A DNA stretch of 64,000 nt from Selaginella moellendorffii (Eukaryota > Streptophyta > Lycopodiopsida > Selaginellales > Selaginellaceae). Positions within the stretch are counted from its first letter, which is position 1; each line of letters starts with the position of its first letter. The position numbers and the translations under genes were made by a program. Where the stretch lies: the NCBI RefSeq assembly GCF_000143415.4, contig NW_003314395.1:251862-315861 (forward strand), given 5' to 3'. Below are positions 1 to 11,217 of this stretch, piece by piece. Under the pieces are notes generated by a model. It did no database searches, was not told the DNA's origin, and was given only the letters and a program-made list of their open reading frames with translations.

Positions 1-1208
1 CTCAGTTACTAAAAATTGATGTTCTCCAGAAAGTATCCATCAACAAAACACATACCATCCTCCCAATAGACTGTTGACAAATTTTTGAGCAAGAAATGTT
101 TACAATGCCGACAATATACTTGCAAATAACCCTCTTTGATTGTTTGCAATATAGGAAGCTTGTCATTATTTAGAAGAGGTTCTGAATTACTTTAGGAGAC
201 TAAGTATTAGATATCAACAAACGTAAACTTTGATGTTTACCTTCAACTTAGTATATGCTCTTGAATGTCAAACAAGTTAATCTCCATAGGGTTTCCCAAC
301 ACATACCTGGAATAATAATGGTTATTGCTTTTTTTTTACATATACAATGATCTGGTGAGAAGTTAATGTTGGGGATGCATCCTCATAGATAGATAGATAT
401 GATATTTAAATGTATAAGTAGATATATAGACATACTTGAAAAATAGTTATGTAAGCTAGCTGTATCTTAAGATTATGAAGCTAATTTTTATAAAATTTTC
501 AATTAAATTAAATTTTTTAATTAAAATTAATTCTAAATTATAAAATTTAAATTTTCATAAAATTTTTATAGTTTAAAAATTATAAAATTTTAGTAACAAG
601 TGCAAAAAGAGCACTTGAATTGAAATATTAAAAGATTATTAAAACGCTAGAGGATTGATAAGTAAATTATTACTTGCACCCTTAGTGCTCCAGCTCTATA
701 TTTTTTTCTAGATATTTGGAGTGGATTAAGTAACAACAACTTTAATCATGAAGAAGACACATTTATCATTTCCTAAAAAACCATATTAAAAAAATTAAAT
801 AGAAGTAAAAACATTTACTCTTACCATATTTTATGACAACAAAGTCTTCAATTTAACCTTCTTTAGGAAGATCTATCATGTTGTCTATTATTCTGTTTGG
901 GCTAGTAGTAATAATTCGATGAGTCACATTGTGTTCCTCCCTTGTAAGATAAAAAGTTTACTTTGAAAAAATTTTATAAAATAGAAAAGGAACTTGAAAG
1001 ATCATCAAGATCCAAAATATCTTTAAACTCAAAGTAATATTGATGTGGCATCTCATGCAAAAAGTCAACATATTCTTCCATAGTATAGTGTCGTGAGATT
1101 ATGTATTTGTATGTTCCCCTTATACATATATGCTTCCAGAATTTTCTAAGCAAACTCTGCATTATACATAATAAGCAACATTAACTTTTATATCAATTAC
1201 TAATTACC
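1..1208. other. AT-rich non-genic DNA
   Basis: No credible gene was seen. Positions about 480-600 are almost pure A/T with many short mutually complementary AATT/TTAAA words. A 62-codon minus-strand frame at 974-1162 has no recognisable motif and is probably chance. Confidence 0.5.
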
Positions 1209-1490
1209 TTGGTTTTAGTAGACTTTGGAGCTCTTATTGAGCTTGCGCTGGAAGAGGGGGACCATGACACTGACACCCATCTTGGTAATCTCCTCATCCA
1301 GATGTATGGTAGCTGTGGATTGCTGCAAAAGGCCATTGAAGTCTTCCAGCAATTCAGTGCCTACTTGTGGACCAATTGTCTTCTTAGTTCACATTGTTTT
1401 AGTACTGTTGCAGTAAAATCTCGTGAGGAACTCAATGCCTTGCATTCAACTAACTTAAATTGGATACATACTAGAAAAGTGAAGCAATAA
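1209..1490 (+). pseudogene. PPR-protein gene fragment
   Basis: A 93-codon open frame whose centre reads HLGNLLIQMYGSCGLLQKAI, followed by EVFQQF. This is the classic helix-turn-helix signature of a plant pentatricopeptide repeat (usual pattern NxLIxMYxKCGxLxxAxxVF). PPR proteins bind organelle transcripts in sequence-specific ways. Only about one 35-residue repeat plus a little preceding sequence is recognisable, the frame has no organelle leader, and no further repeats follow. After residue ~55 the sequence no longer looks like PPR. It is best read as a broken-off piece of a PPR gene, next to a microsatellite and retroelement debris. The family call is fairly sure; function is not expected. 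Confidence 0.65.
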
Positions 1491-1580
1491 TTGACAATTC
1501 TAAACAACTGGAGCTCCTTACCCAGCAGGAAGCCAAGAAGCACTTACTCCTACAAGCAAAGGAAGTAAGGTTTTGATTCA

Positions 1581-1800
<220 letters not shown>

Positions 1801-2068
1801 GGCATTGGCAGGCAATTTGTGTCTCTATCTTCTGGACTTAGGGAAGTATTACCCGTTCGAGTACACATCAGGTCCACCGTCACCAATATCACCTTTAACA
1901 TCATCAATAACAAGTCTTCTTCTGTGGTGCGTGGCCTTCCTTGGTTCCAACTGCATCAGCCTCAGATCTATTGGAAGGAATTACAACTCGTCTCTCCCAC
2001 GTCACCATCTCCCACGTCTTCCCCTGCTGTTCATCGAGTCCGAACCAGGAAAAGTTCCCTAAACTTAA

Positions 2069-2500
2069 ATCGAGGCGGATGCCTCCAACCTTGCCATCGG
2101 TGTTGTGCTGTCTCAACTCGGAGCGGGTCAGGAATTTCATCCGGTCGCTTTCCATTCTTGAAAATTCTAGCCTGCGGAGATCAATTACGAAATCCACAAA
2201 AAGGAGCTCCTTGCCATCGTGGATTCCTATGGAGAGTGGCATCGTTTCTTGGAGGGGGTGAGCCATCAAAAAACGGTCTGGATGGATCACAAAAATCTTG
2301 AGTACTTTTCCACTTCCTGAGTTTTGAGCTGTCGTCAGGCAAGGTGGGCATAATTCCTAAGTCAGCTTGACTTTGTTATCAAGTACAGACCTGGAAAGCT
2401 TTAGGGCCTTCTTGATGCTCTTTCAAGGCGCTTCTATCTTAGTCTCAGGCTTGGTAATCCTGCCTTCGATCATCAGGATTAAGTTATCCTCGGTCCTGAT
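2069..2500 (+). pseudogene. Chr-2 RNase H domain remnant
   Basis: Beginning at 2069 the frame reads IEADASNLAIGVVLSQLG, the first catalytic stretch of Ty3-type RNase H (D/E-x-D-AS-xxxxGxVLxQ). This is followed by a degraded continuation with the ELLAIV and FLEG-like landmarks and the typical H-K-NLEYF box near 2290. The frame changes and contains stops near 2157 and 2320. In an active element this domain removes RNA from the RNA-DNA hybrid. Here it is non-functional and is not preceded by the expected reverse transcriptase. Confidence 0.75.
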
Positions 2501-2512
2501 TGGCTTCAAGTT

Positions 2513-3150
2513 ATGGCAATTTCCCTGGCCCCTCAGGACTCCTCCTTGATGGATGCGATCAGAAATGATCTTCAATCTGACGACCTCGCCAATGACATTT
2601 TTCCCCATCTTCAGGCTGGACACCCAGTGACTCTTGACTGCCAGCGCTTTGACAAGTTCGAGTTCTTAGATGGCTTGTTGTACTGTGGGGAGCAGCTTTA
2701 CGTTCTTGAAGGTGATGCTCGAAGGTTGGTCTTGATGGTGTGCCACGATAGCCCGACTGCTGGTCCTTTCGGCATTGCAAAAACCTATAAGCTGGTTACA
2801 CGGGACTTTTGGTGCCCTCACATGGACAACTACATCAAAGCTTTTGTTACCTCCAATGACACTTGCACCCAGAATAAGGTACCTCGCCACTTTCCTTCAT
2901 GTTTGCTTCGTTCCCTCCCAGTCCCTTCAGGTCCTTGGGAATCCATCTCCATAGATTTCTTGAGTGATCTTCCAAGTTTTGGAGGCTTCAACAGCATTTT
3001 AGTCGTGGTGGATTGCTTCACAAAGATGGTGCACTTCCTACCATGTACCAAGGAGTTTTCGGGCAAGGACATGTCAAAACTAGTATTCAGGGAAATTTTT
3101 CGACTTCATGGGATTCCTGTAGATGTGGTTTTGGATCGGGGACCTTAGTT
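2513..3150 (+). pseudogene. Chr-2 integrase remnant
   Basis: A 211-codon open frame with the N-terminal zinc-binding region (decayed: the cysteine pair survives only as SNDTCTQNK) followed by the catalytic core. The core contains the box SISIDFLSDLP with the first catalytic Asp, then ILVVVDCFTKMVHFLPC and VVLDRGP (second catalytic Asp). The frame then stops, and the segment with the catalytic Glu is only recognisable in other frames to about 3300. Integrases insert the element cDNA. This copy is inactive because of the stop after the second Asp and the degraded zinc finger. Confidence 0.85.
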
Positions 3151-3820
3151 CATTTCTCATTTCTGGCAACGGTTCTTGCAATTGCTTGGAGTGAAGGTCA
3201 ACCTCTCTTCAGCATATCATCATCAAACTAATTGACAGTTCAAGCGAACAATTCAAATGTTAGAACAATTCTTGATGTGCTTCATCAACTATCATCAAGA
3301 TGACTAATTCAATATCCTTCCCCTTGCTGAGTTCTCCTATAACAACTCTATTCACTCCTCCTTTCGAATGTCCCTTTTCTTTGCAAAGTCTGGCCGAAAT
3401 CCCCGATTTAATCTCTCACTTCCTTCTCTATCCGAATCCTCTCGTTCAAATCCCCGCTCTGAGGGATTTGTCTCCAACCTCTAGGAAATCCACAACTCCA
3501 TCTCCTTCCACCTACATCATACTTAGGAATCTCACAAAACATTCACCAATGTCCATCGTCAGGATTGTCCCCCTTATAATATCGGGGATAAAATCTGGCT
3601 CCTCAGGCGAAATATCTCCACCACTAGGCTATGTCCCAAACTTGATTTCAAACACCTCGGTCCTTTCCCTATCACTGCCATCATTAATCCTATCACTTAT
3701 CACCTTGCACTTCCCTCCTCATATCAAATTCACCCTGTTTTTCACTCCTCTCTCCTTGAGCCTTATATTCCCAGTCCTATTCCAAATTGGGTCATTCCTC
3801 CGCCTCCCCTAGTGCAGCTC

Positions 3821-3995
3821 GAGGATGGGTCTGAGTACGAGGTTTAGGACATCTTTGATTCCAAGATCTCACGATCTAAACTCTACTATCTGGTAGACTA
3901 GAAGGGTTACGAACTTGAGGAACGCATTTGGGAACCTACGGACAACCTGATTCATGCTCCTAACCTTGTTTAAGATTTTCACCGCCACTAACCTT
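3821..3995 (+). pseudogene. Chr-2 chromodomain remnant
   Basis: The forward frame reads a chromodomain with stops at two positions: YEV-stop-DIFDSK, then KLYYLVD-stop-KGYE, then the diagnostic ERIWEPTDNL box. The E-xx-W-EP-xxN signature and the preceding aromatic residues are those of chromoviral integrase C-termini. Two in-frame TAG codons, at the expected Glu of YEVE and the Trp of W-KGY, show decay. Confidence 0.8.
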
Positions 3996-4110
3996 CTTAT
4001 CCTAGTCCTCATTCTTTTCATTCTCCATCTCCCGTCCCTCACCGCCCATCTCATCCTCCTCTTCATTCTCATTCACGTCCTCATTCCACTCGTTCTTGAG
4101 GAGGGGGTGT

Positions 4111-4471
4111 TGTCAAGAATCCCCCAATTCTTGCCACATTCCTGACCCTCATCGGATTCCTGACCCACAGACCACATTCCTGACTCTCGAGACACTTCCC
4201 TATTCTTGACTCTCTGATTTCCTGTATGATTTCTAAGTCTCAAACCACATTCCTGATGATGATGTGGCGCCTCCTCGACCTCAGCTATATTTAAGCTGTC
4301 CTCAATCCAAGAGTGGTGGAGTTTCATCAACCAATAGTATATATAGGTTAGCTTTGTTCCATTTCTCCACAATTTGAATCAACCCTAGTTTAAGGCCTCT
4401 TCTTCGTTTCCACTAGCTTTTCTCTTTGTCTTCTGCATTTTTTAGTCTTGATTTTGTTGGGGGTCTTGACA
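4111..4471 (+). repeat. Chr-2 3' LTR
   Basis: A ~361-bp segment bounded by TGTCAAGAATCCCCCAA and TTGGGGGTCTTGACA, which are near-perfect inverted termini. It is preceded by a polypurine tract (GAGGAGGGGG, 4099-4108). It contains five imperfect ATTCCTGAC direct repeats in its first 150 bp and possible TATA-like boxes (TATATTTAAG ~4283; TATATATAGG ~4338). The left end could instead be the TG at 4108. No matching 5' LTR is in the window. Confidence 0.8.
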
Positions 4472-6488
4472 CTGAAGTCATCAACATCATTTTTCATTTG
4501 GTCTTCGGATTGTGAGTGGGCATTTGTGGATCTCAAAGAGCTATTGATGACTCTTCTGGTTTGGCATATCCTGACTACACTCGACCTTTTATTTTGTGCG
4601 TAAATACTTCTGATATTAGTCTTGGAGGTGTGTTGATGCAAGAGAGCCTGAGTGTGCCTAGTCAGTGTCATCCTATTGCGTATATAAACCATACATTACA
4701 ACCAGCGGAGGTGAACTATTCCACGACAGAGAAGGAGTGTTTAGTAGCAGCTTGGTGTTTCAAAAAACTTCATGCCTATCTACATGGTTCTTGAACGTTA
4801 CTTGAAGGTGATCATATTGCCGTTACTTCATTATTGAAGCGAAAGAACCTGGTTGGTCATACTACTTATGGGCTTTGAAGCTTTAGATATATGATTTTGA
4901 TGTTGTTCATCACCTAGGAAGTTCTATGGCTGATGCTGATGCTCTTTCTTGAGCTCCTCTTCCTTCTCCACTCTCTTCTCATGTTTCTGACGAGCCTGTT
5001 ATTCTAGCGTCTGTGGATTTTTCTAGACGAGGATTTTATGCCATCAGTAGTTGCTGTACTCATCATCCAGTGTTTACAAGGTGCAAAGAAAGATCTACCT
5101 TTTTTTGATAAGGTTTACAAGGCTCAAAAACTTGAGCCATGGATACGAAGGATTCGAAAGGGGTTTGAGAATTCTACATCACTTGCTGATGACTTGCCAT
5201 TCTGGCATTTACATTCTCAGTATCACCTTGAAAATGGCCTTCTTTATTTTGTAGGGACAAATCCTGATGATCATTTACGGTTGGTGGTGTCTTTTGTCTT
5301 TATTCCATAGTTTCTCCATGATTACCATGATTCTCCTATTTTAGGCGAGTATATAGGACATTGTCATGTGACCAAGAAGCTGCATAGGTCTTTCTATTGG
5401 CCAGAAATGCAACATGATGTTATTTAGTATGTGTGTAGCTACGGTTGGTGCCAAGTTTGTAATACTCCCCCTCATGCTACAAAAGGACGGTTGGAGTCAA
5501 TTGTAGCTTCCTGTCAATTTGAGTTGGTGGCGTTTGATCTTATGGGACCTTTTCTATTGTCGATTGTTGGTAATGAGTATGTTATTATTGCTTCTGACTA
5601 CTTGACTCGTTGGGTGGAAGTTGATGCTCTTGCTAGTGCCTTTGCAACTACTATTGGATACTTCCTCCTTAATCGAGTGGTGTTCCAGTATTCTTGTCTA
5701 GAACGGATTTTTTCGGATAATAGTCCTGCATTTATGGTTGAAGCATTTCATGTTTTGACGTCTCGGTTGGGGACACGCCACACTTTCACGAGTACTTATC
5801 ATCCACAATCAGACAGTTTGATGGAGCGGCTTGTTTGAATATTCAAAAGGATGATCATAAAGTACATGAACTTTCAACATTCGGATTGGGATAGTTATTT
5901 GTCATCTCTTCGATATACATATTTCACAAGGGTGCAGAGTTCCATTGGTGCTTCACCATATAAACTTCTATATGGTCATAATCCAATCTTACCAATAGAG
6001 CTGAATTTACTTTTGCAATTGCCATGAACTGCCAATGCTAGGTCGTGGGATCAATATTTAACGAGCATTCTTCCACTTGTTTAAGCGGAGTCTACCAAAC
6101 ACTTAAGCCATGTATAAGTGGGACAATAATGGCGCTACAACTCCTATCATCATACACTTGTAAAGTACAAAGTGGATGATTTAGTGTTAGTCCGTTTTCC
6201 CCATTTTACAATACGTGGTTTATCTAAGGGACTCCTTGCTCAGTGAAAAAGACTGTATCGAGTGTTATGGCAAGTTGGACCACAAGTTTATAAAGTTTGG
6301 CATGACATCCACCAAACCAATCCTCTAGAGATTATGCATGTTCAACAGTTGAAATGCTTTATACAAAGGGATCAGAAACAATTAATACCACCTACAAATT
6401 TACCAATGCCTCCTCTTAACGTTCCTTCAGATCCTAACCCATCTACAAGAGAACGTTGATGGTCTTCCATTATTCCGAGAGGAGGGGA
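4472..6488 (+). mobile_element. Gyp-1 Ty3 fragment: RNase H and integrase
   Basis: Starts abruptly at the last base of the Chr-2 LTR and continues in the RNase H domain (FILCVNTSDISLGGVLMQ; TTEKECLVAAW). Next come the integrase zinc-binding region (HDSPIL...; ~5310-5460), the catalytic core (ELVAFDLMGPF near 5520; FSDNSPAF near 5715; HPQSDSLMERL near 5800) and the C-terminal GLL/RVWHDIHQTNPL linker. About six stops or frameshifts make it inactive. It is the same family as the elements at 19.6-23.8 and 44.1-48.3 kb and supplies the 3' half that both of those lack. Chr-2 probably inserted into this Gyp-1 copy, after which the upstream half was lost. Confidence 0.85.
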
Positions 6489-6668
6489 TGATGTGAAGGC
6501 CAAGTGTACAGCTACGATGCCGTATACTAATATTAGCGTAGTAGGATTTTGGTAATCATTAGATTAGTTTTAATCCGGACCACTCACTCCTGTATATAAG
6601 CTAAGGTTTTTAGACTGATTGACATGCACATTTTTCTGTATTCCCTTCCCATATTCCGAGCATTCACA
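6489..6668 (+). repeat. Gyp-1 3' LTR
   Basis: A short (~180 bp) LTR starting TGATGTGAAGGCC after the purine tract GAGAGGAGGGGA (6477-6488) and ending at CATTCACA. It has a TATA box (TGTATATAAGC, ~6590) about 75 bp from the end. The same sequence family recurs at 19,590, 40,279 and 44,065, which confirms the LTR assignment. Confidence 0.8.
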
Positions 6669-7080
6669 CATTATTTTTTTTCTATCTTTTGAGTGATTTG
6701 GATATGTTGTGCAATAGGATGAATATTACAGCTTCTAATTCTTGAATTACTACCTTAAGAAGAAATATTTCAAGAGTTGAAACTACTAATATTAGAGTCA
6801 TTTTATTTTATATTTTGACAAACTTACCTATAATAACATATAGTAAATATTTAAATTCTTGGATAAAAAGGCTCCTCCAAAACAGTTTTATCCATATAAA
6901 ATGCAGAGAGTTATGAAAATATAATATAAAATTAAGTTTGCCATAACCTTAATTTTTTTAAATTTATAATATTTATACTAAACTACAATTGAGAATACAC
7001 AATAGCATTTGAATTCATAGTCACGGCTGACTGTCCTTTCCGCTTGTTCGCTCTGTTTTTTATTCCCTGTAACTGTATAG
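6669..7080. other. AT-rich spacer
   Basis: About 400 bp without coding signal. It separates the retroelement cluster on the left from the gene island on the right. Confidence 0.5.
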
Positions 7081-7990
7081 GGTTTCCAAGTCGCTACGAA
7101 GGGGCAGTTAGCCAACTCTTCGCTCAACAGCTTATGGATTTCTCCGCTCAAAGTCGTTTCATCTCTTGTGTAGATGTTGATTCCGGCAGCTCTCACAAGA
7201 CTCCTTCAACTCTGGCGTGAGCCATATTCTGGAACGCGAAACCGGGCACTTGAGGTTTGTCTGCGAAGCAGAAGCCATCGGCGGTAATGTTCTTGCATCT
7301 GCTTCGCGAGAGCAAATGTCTTAGATGTGATAAGGAGCTTTGTTCCCGAGATTGTGGATAGCATCCGGAACCCGGGGGAAATCAAAGAACAGGTCTCGTT
7401 CTCTCTGGTTGATTGATCATCTTCGAGAACTTTCTTTTTCCTTTCGGATCACAGGTGGACATCTTGAGGGAAGAGATCCAAGGACTTCACGTGTTTGTGG
7501 GTTCCTCTCTTCTTGTTTTCTAATCGCGTGGATCTTTTGTAGGCAAACTATACCGCTTCACGGATGGTTTTCCCTGGGTCGCTGGTAAAACCTTTGTTTG
7601 AGGATGCCTCTCTGGTGTCTCCTCCAGAGCCTGTGAAGTGGCGGCTTTGAGTTTCTCTTTCATCGTTCCATTGGAAGTCTAGATAGATTTAAATCTTTCA
7701 TTCCTTAAGCAGACTACATCGGCTTCCATCGCTGAAATCCCTGGTGGCTGGAGAAACGAACGCGATGCTGTCACGGCAACCGTGTTACAAGTAAGCTTAC
7801 TGGAAGAATGTCTACGCTCAATCATTGTTTCTTCTTCCTTTAGTCGCTTCTTGGAGGAGGTGGCTCGTTTTCTTCTGGAGGCCCGGGCAAGGGTATTCAT
7901 TCTAGTGTTTTTTTATTTTCCCGGACTAGAGGTCCTCTAGCAGACGAGCGAAAGTGCGTCAGCTACGTAATGCGCTGTTCTTGCAGGGAC
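7081..7990 (+). pseudogene. MPPA: Mitochondrial processing peptidase alpha, decayed fragment
   Basis: Several short stretches in order match the M16-family alpha subunit of the mitochondrial processing peptidase, which with the beta subunit removes import presequences. Seen: FISCVDVDSGSSHKTP (~7160-7205); EAEAIGGNVLASASREQM (~7265-7320, essentially the family box); RSFVPEIVDSIRNPGEIKEQ; ANYTASRMV (~7551); EIPGGWRNERDAVTATVLQ (~7730-7790); and LLGGGGSFSSGGPGKG (~7850-7895), the glycine-rich loop that characterises the alpha subunit. Plausible GT-AG introns remain (for example CAG|GT near 7393, GTAAGC near 7792), so this came from a genomic copy, not a retrocopy. Stops (for example after REQMS), frame changes, a missing middle region and no recognisable N- or C-terminal thirds mark it as a pseudogene. 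No minus-strand gene is needed here. Confidence 0.8.
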
Positions 7991-8335
7991 GAGGCTAGCT
8001 GGGATTTAAAATAAGCCGGAGTTGCTCATGAAACTTTCTCGTTGAAACCGATCTCATCAGTGTAAATCCTTGGCTCGACGATCCTCACGACTTTGTCTAT
8101 CACCAAGACCGGTCAAGGGTGGCCAGCGGAGCTCTACGCCAGAAGCTCCAGACTAGGAACGTTTCAGAAACTTGCGTACATGGACTATCGATCGCGACGA
8201 TTTCATCGCAGAATATCGATCGCGACCCCAAGAACAAGAATTCTGGAAATCCAGCGCGTCCCAGGCCGTAGCCGGCACATCGCGGGCTTTTATGCAATTT
8301 TCCCTTGGCCGCCAAGCAAAAACCAAACTAGGATT
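7991..8335. other. Spacer, nothing assigned
   Basis: No gene was recognised. It contains two copies of the 13-mer TATCGATCGCGAC within 45 bp (about 8186-8225). Confidence 0.4.
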
Positions 8336-8998
8336 TCAAAAGTAGATGTCCGTGCACGAATCCATATGCTCCACGAAGCCCTCGAGATCAATCTCAAAAG
8401 CAGTTCCCTGCCTCTCCAGAACAAAATCTTCCAGAGCAGGATGCTTGAACACCTCTTCAGCGGGGAAAGCCATCTTGAACCTCCTTTGCCCCATGACCGG
8501 CACCCCACAAAAAACTTGTAGCTCCCCTTTCGAGCCATCTCGTCGTACTCGAGAGAAAACGCAAACACCAGATTCACAGACTCAAGCGCGAGAGCAAGTT
8601 CTTCTCCAAGATTGCATCATCCTCGTTGGTGAACGCAACTTCTCCCACCACGATCGGCTCCACAAACCCGTCGCTGCTCTTGGCTCCTCTCGGGTACAGC
8701 GGAAGGAGGAAAGGATCAAATGAGGGAACCCAAAACATACCCTCCTCATGCCGGTCTCGGGTATGAGGGTGGCCGCCATCCACGTCCGAGCTTGGCTATG
8801 GAAATGAGTGTTGTCCCCGCACACCAACAAGCTGCCATTCTCGTATTGCACGCGATACCTCGTGATCTCTTCGTAGTTTAGCAGCGCCTTGGCTTCCTCC
8901 TCGGTCACGCCATCGCACACAAGAAACGGCCCTTGCCTCAAGCCTCTCTGGCGAGTAACATCATCCAGCACGAGCTTGGCCTTCTCGAAGCGATCCAC
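8336..8998 (-). pseudogene. Unidentified two-exon gene, apparently frameshifted
   Basis: Not recognised as any family. Exon 1 runs from the ATG at 8998 to about 8743 (begins MDRFEKAKLVLDDV; contains GVTEEEAKALLNYEEITRYR). A GT-AG intron of ~55 bp (GTATGT ... CCCGAG) leads to a second exon with SSDGFVEPIVVGEVAFTNED. At about 8600-8615 the frame must change by one base. Beyond that the open frame continues as ALALESVNLVFAFSLEYDEM, then KMAFPAEEVFKHP, and ends DSCTDIYF-stop at 8336. Summed length is about 215 residues, acidic, with no signal peptide or membrane segment. The good coding character on both sides of the break suggests either a young pseudogene or a single-base sequence error. An upstream exon beyond 9000 cannot be excluded. 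Confidence 0.45.
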
Positions 8999-9366
8999 AA
9001 ACTTTACACATTAAAACCTAAACTTACGGTTGTGAAGTTTAAGAATTTCACCTTTTCTTCAAATTTGATTAAGTTTGATTTTTTAGTTTGAATTTTCTCT
9101 TTTTTGTTATTTTCTTGTTGAAATTTGTTTTCTCTTGATCTTGTGCATTTTTATTATTAAATCTTAATGGATTGTGATGATTGTAGATTTTTGATTCATT
9201 AAACTTGGAGTTTAAAACTAGGCTGACGTGTTTGACAAAGGGTGCCACGTGTTCTCCAACACGGGCCTGCCCGGCAAGTGCTTGTGGCTGAGAGCGCGTG
9301 CCACATGCCCTTTTTAACTTCTTCCAGAGCTCTACAAATTTCTCGTTTCGATCGATCAAAGTGATA

Positions 9367-9901
9367 ATGGCTGCAACGCAGAGATTTGGCTTCAACTCTT
9401 CCCCAGTGGGGGCTGTCGAGGTAAGAATGAGTGAAAAGAATTTTCCAGAACAACTCTCTTGCACAGAACTTTAGAGCCGAATCCTCGAGGCGATGGAGTA
9501 GATTAACAGCCAGGGCCTCTGGAAGTGATCCGAGCGATCAAAGTGATTCAACAAGCGATGGAAGTGAGTGAAATTCCTCTTGTTTTTCCTTCTCTGATCA
9601 CAGCACGGCGTTGGATTGATTTCTCGCAGAGGAAAGTAGCACAGGCACCGACTGGGACAAGGCTTGGTCGAGCTACAAAACGGAAACTCGAAGAAAGCCT
9701 CTGTTTAACTTCAACATGGAGCAGTACGTTTCTCGGAAACCAATTCACAGGAACTTTTCTGTCACCGAGGAAGTGGACGAGTTTCGCAAGAGCGAGAGAG
9801 CAACGCTGGATGCCTGGACGGATCCAAAGTTCACATACGCGGGCTTCAGCGTGATCGTCTGCTTGTTTGTCTACATGGTGATCAACACTCCACACGCATA
9901 G
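9367..9901 (+). CDS. Small single-span protein, probable plastid
   Basis: Three exons join in frame: 9367-9420, 9467-9563, 9630-9901 (introns GTAAGA...CAG and GTGAGT...CAG), giving 140 residues. The N-terminus (MAATQRFGFNSSPVGAVE, then arginine/serine-rich sequence lacking acidic residues until ~50) looks like a transit peptide. It is followed by a Ser/Asp-rich linker, a conserved-looking hydrophilic part (TDWDKAWSSYKTETRR; MEQYVSRKPIHRNF) and one C-terminal transmembrane helix (FSVIVCLFVYMVI) six residues from the end (NTPHA). A plastid tail-type membrane protein is inferred, but the exact family was not recognised. The gene is head-to-head with the unidentified minus-strand gene (ATGs ~370 bp apart) and tail-to-tail with the PITH gene (86 bp between stops). 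Confidence 0.7.
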
Positions 9902-9987
9902 AGAAGAAAGAAGCAAAGAAGAAAGAACTCACGACTTATTTGAAAAATTGCTAGCAGCGCGATGTACAGAAATTAAATGATGAATGG

Positions 9988-10957
9988 TCATTGGTTCTCG
10001 TTGTTTATTTTCTTGAGCTCGCTCATGTTCGTGGTCTCCACGCTGCGACACACGCAAGGAACAGCGTTAGAACACGCAAGAAGTGGCTAGTTTCGAATTG
10101 CTTTCTTACGTGCTTCCTATCAGTGAAATCCTTTGCAGCTTGGTCACTTCTCCACCGCTCTGGTTGTCTTCAATAAAGACTGTCACGCTACACTTCATCC
10201 AAATTAGCGGGTTGGACACGAAAGCTCGATGCGTACTCTACCTTCGAACGTTTTGGAATTTCACGTACTTGAGCAGCACTGGCTTTCCCTGTTTCAAGAG
10301 ATCGAGTGTCACAAAGACAACTTCGCAAGAACAAACAATAGTACCTTTAAATGCTCAGGGGTCAGAGTGATCACATCGTTTGGAGGAAAATCCCCAACAT
10401 TACTGAAAGAATGCAAAGACAAATCAATCCATGATACGAGAGAAAACGATAGCCTCGTACCTGAAACCCATGTTTTGGCGATTGGCAAAGAGCCTGACCG
10501 TCTTTGGTCCTGGCAAAACACAAAAAACTTAAGTTTCGCTACAAAAGAAAAATCTACCGCGCTATACCTTCGTCGGCAGGGGATTTGATCATCACCGAAT
10601 GGAGCTTCACGACCTGATTGAAAGGAATGTAGAGCAGCAGCTGCTCGTCGGTATCACTCTCGAGATACAATTCGTCGTCCTCTCTGTATGCCTGAATTGT
10701 TACTAGAACTTAAAATCACTGCCGGACAAAGAATGGAAAAGGAAATCCCTGTCGCGGACCTTCTTGAGCGCGTTCGCGTGCGTGTGATTTGCGCTCTCGT
10801 TTAGGCATTCTACCATGGACCAGTCCACGAATTCCACGAGATCCGCCTAAAACACCAGAGAAAATCCCCAGAAGTCCTGTCAAACGATCAAAATCTCACT
10901 TACAGGCCCGGCGATCGAAGGAACTGGCGTCGCGGCTACGCTCACTGCTGCCGCCAT
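9988..10957 (-). CDS. PITH-domain protein (PITHD1/TXNL1 C-terminal-like)
   Basis: Eight exons join in frame with GT-AG introns of ~50-75 bp: 10957-10904, 10846-10760, 10691-10568, 10509-10461, 10402-10345, 10288-10242, 10187-10110, 10042-9988. The product is 183 residues, the usual size for stand-alone PITH proteins. The PITH fold fills almost the whole protein: [13 protein letters not shown] (~25), [16 protein letters not shown] (~55-70), [79 protein letters not shown] and the closing ISLIGSTVETTNM. In animals this domain binds the proteasome lid or is found next to thioredoxin; the plant protein's role is little known. No catalytic residues are expected. It is divergent from the sorting receptor gene, with 260 bp between the two ATGs, so a shared or bidirectional promoter is possible. 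Confidence 0.92.
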
Positions 10958-11217
10958 GGATTCGCTCCTCTACCCAAACCCTAAATGTCGAATCTAGAGA
11001 ATCAACGCTCTACATTGTAGTAGTGATGTCAGCCGTTGATCCTAGACCCACGTGGAAATCATTCTCCTTCGTCATGAGTAGGGTTTTGCCGTCTATTCTT
11101 TTGCGATTTCAATCAAGCCGATGCGCTCCTGAAATCGCGAAGATCGGAGCTGCGGCATCGATCTGCTGAGGAGAATCGCCGTGATTCGTAGGAGTTTCCA
11201 ACCCTAGGCGCTCCAGG

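Larger units (their letters stand above)
1801..4471 (+). mobile_element. Truncated Ty3/gypsy chromovirus (Chr-2)
   Basis: Remnant of an LTR retrotransposon: a short piece resembling the end of the aspartic protease (LPWFQLHQPQI, ~1930-1965), then directly the RNase H domain, integrase, chromodomain, a purine tract and a 3' LTR. The 5' LTR, gag and most or all of the reverse transcriptase are absent. The protease end joins RNase H within about 100 bp, so there is an internal deletion as well as 5' truncation at the microsatellite. Several stop codons and frame changes make it inactive. The domain order (integrase then chromodomain) is that of chromoviruses, whose chromodomain is known to steer integration. 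Confidence 0.85.

Noticed and set aside
6978-7196. Minus-strand 72-codon frame (starts MRAAGINIYTRDETTL)
   Set aside because: The opposite strand carries recognisable alpha-MPP segments at the same place, so this frame is a shadow.
7679-7900. Minus-strand frame with a basic start (MNTLARASRRKRATSS)
   Set aside because: It is antisense to the glycine-rich loop and GGWRNE segment of the alpha-MPP fragment, and apparent splice signals there are better explained on the plus strand.
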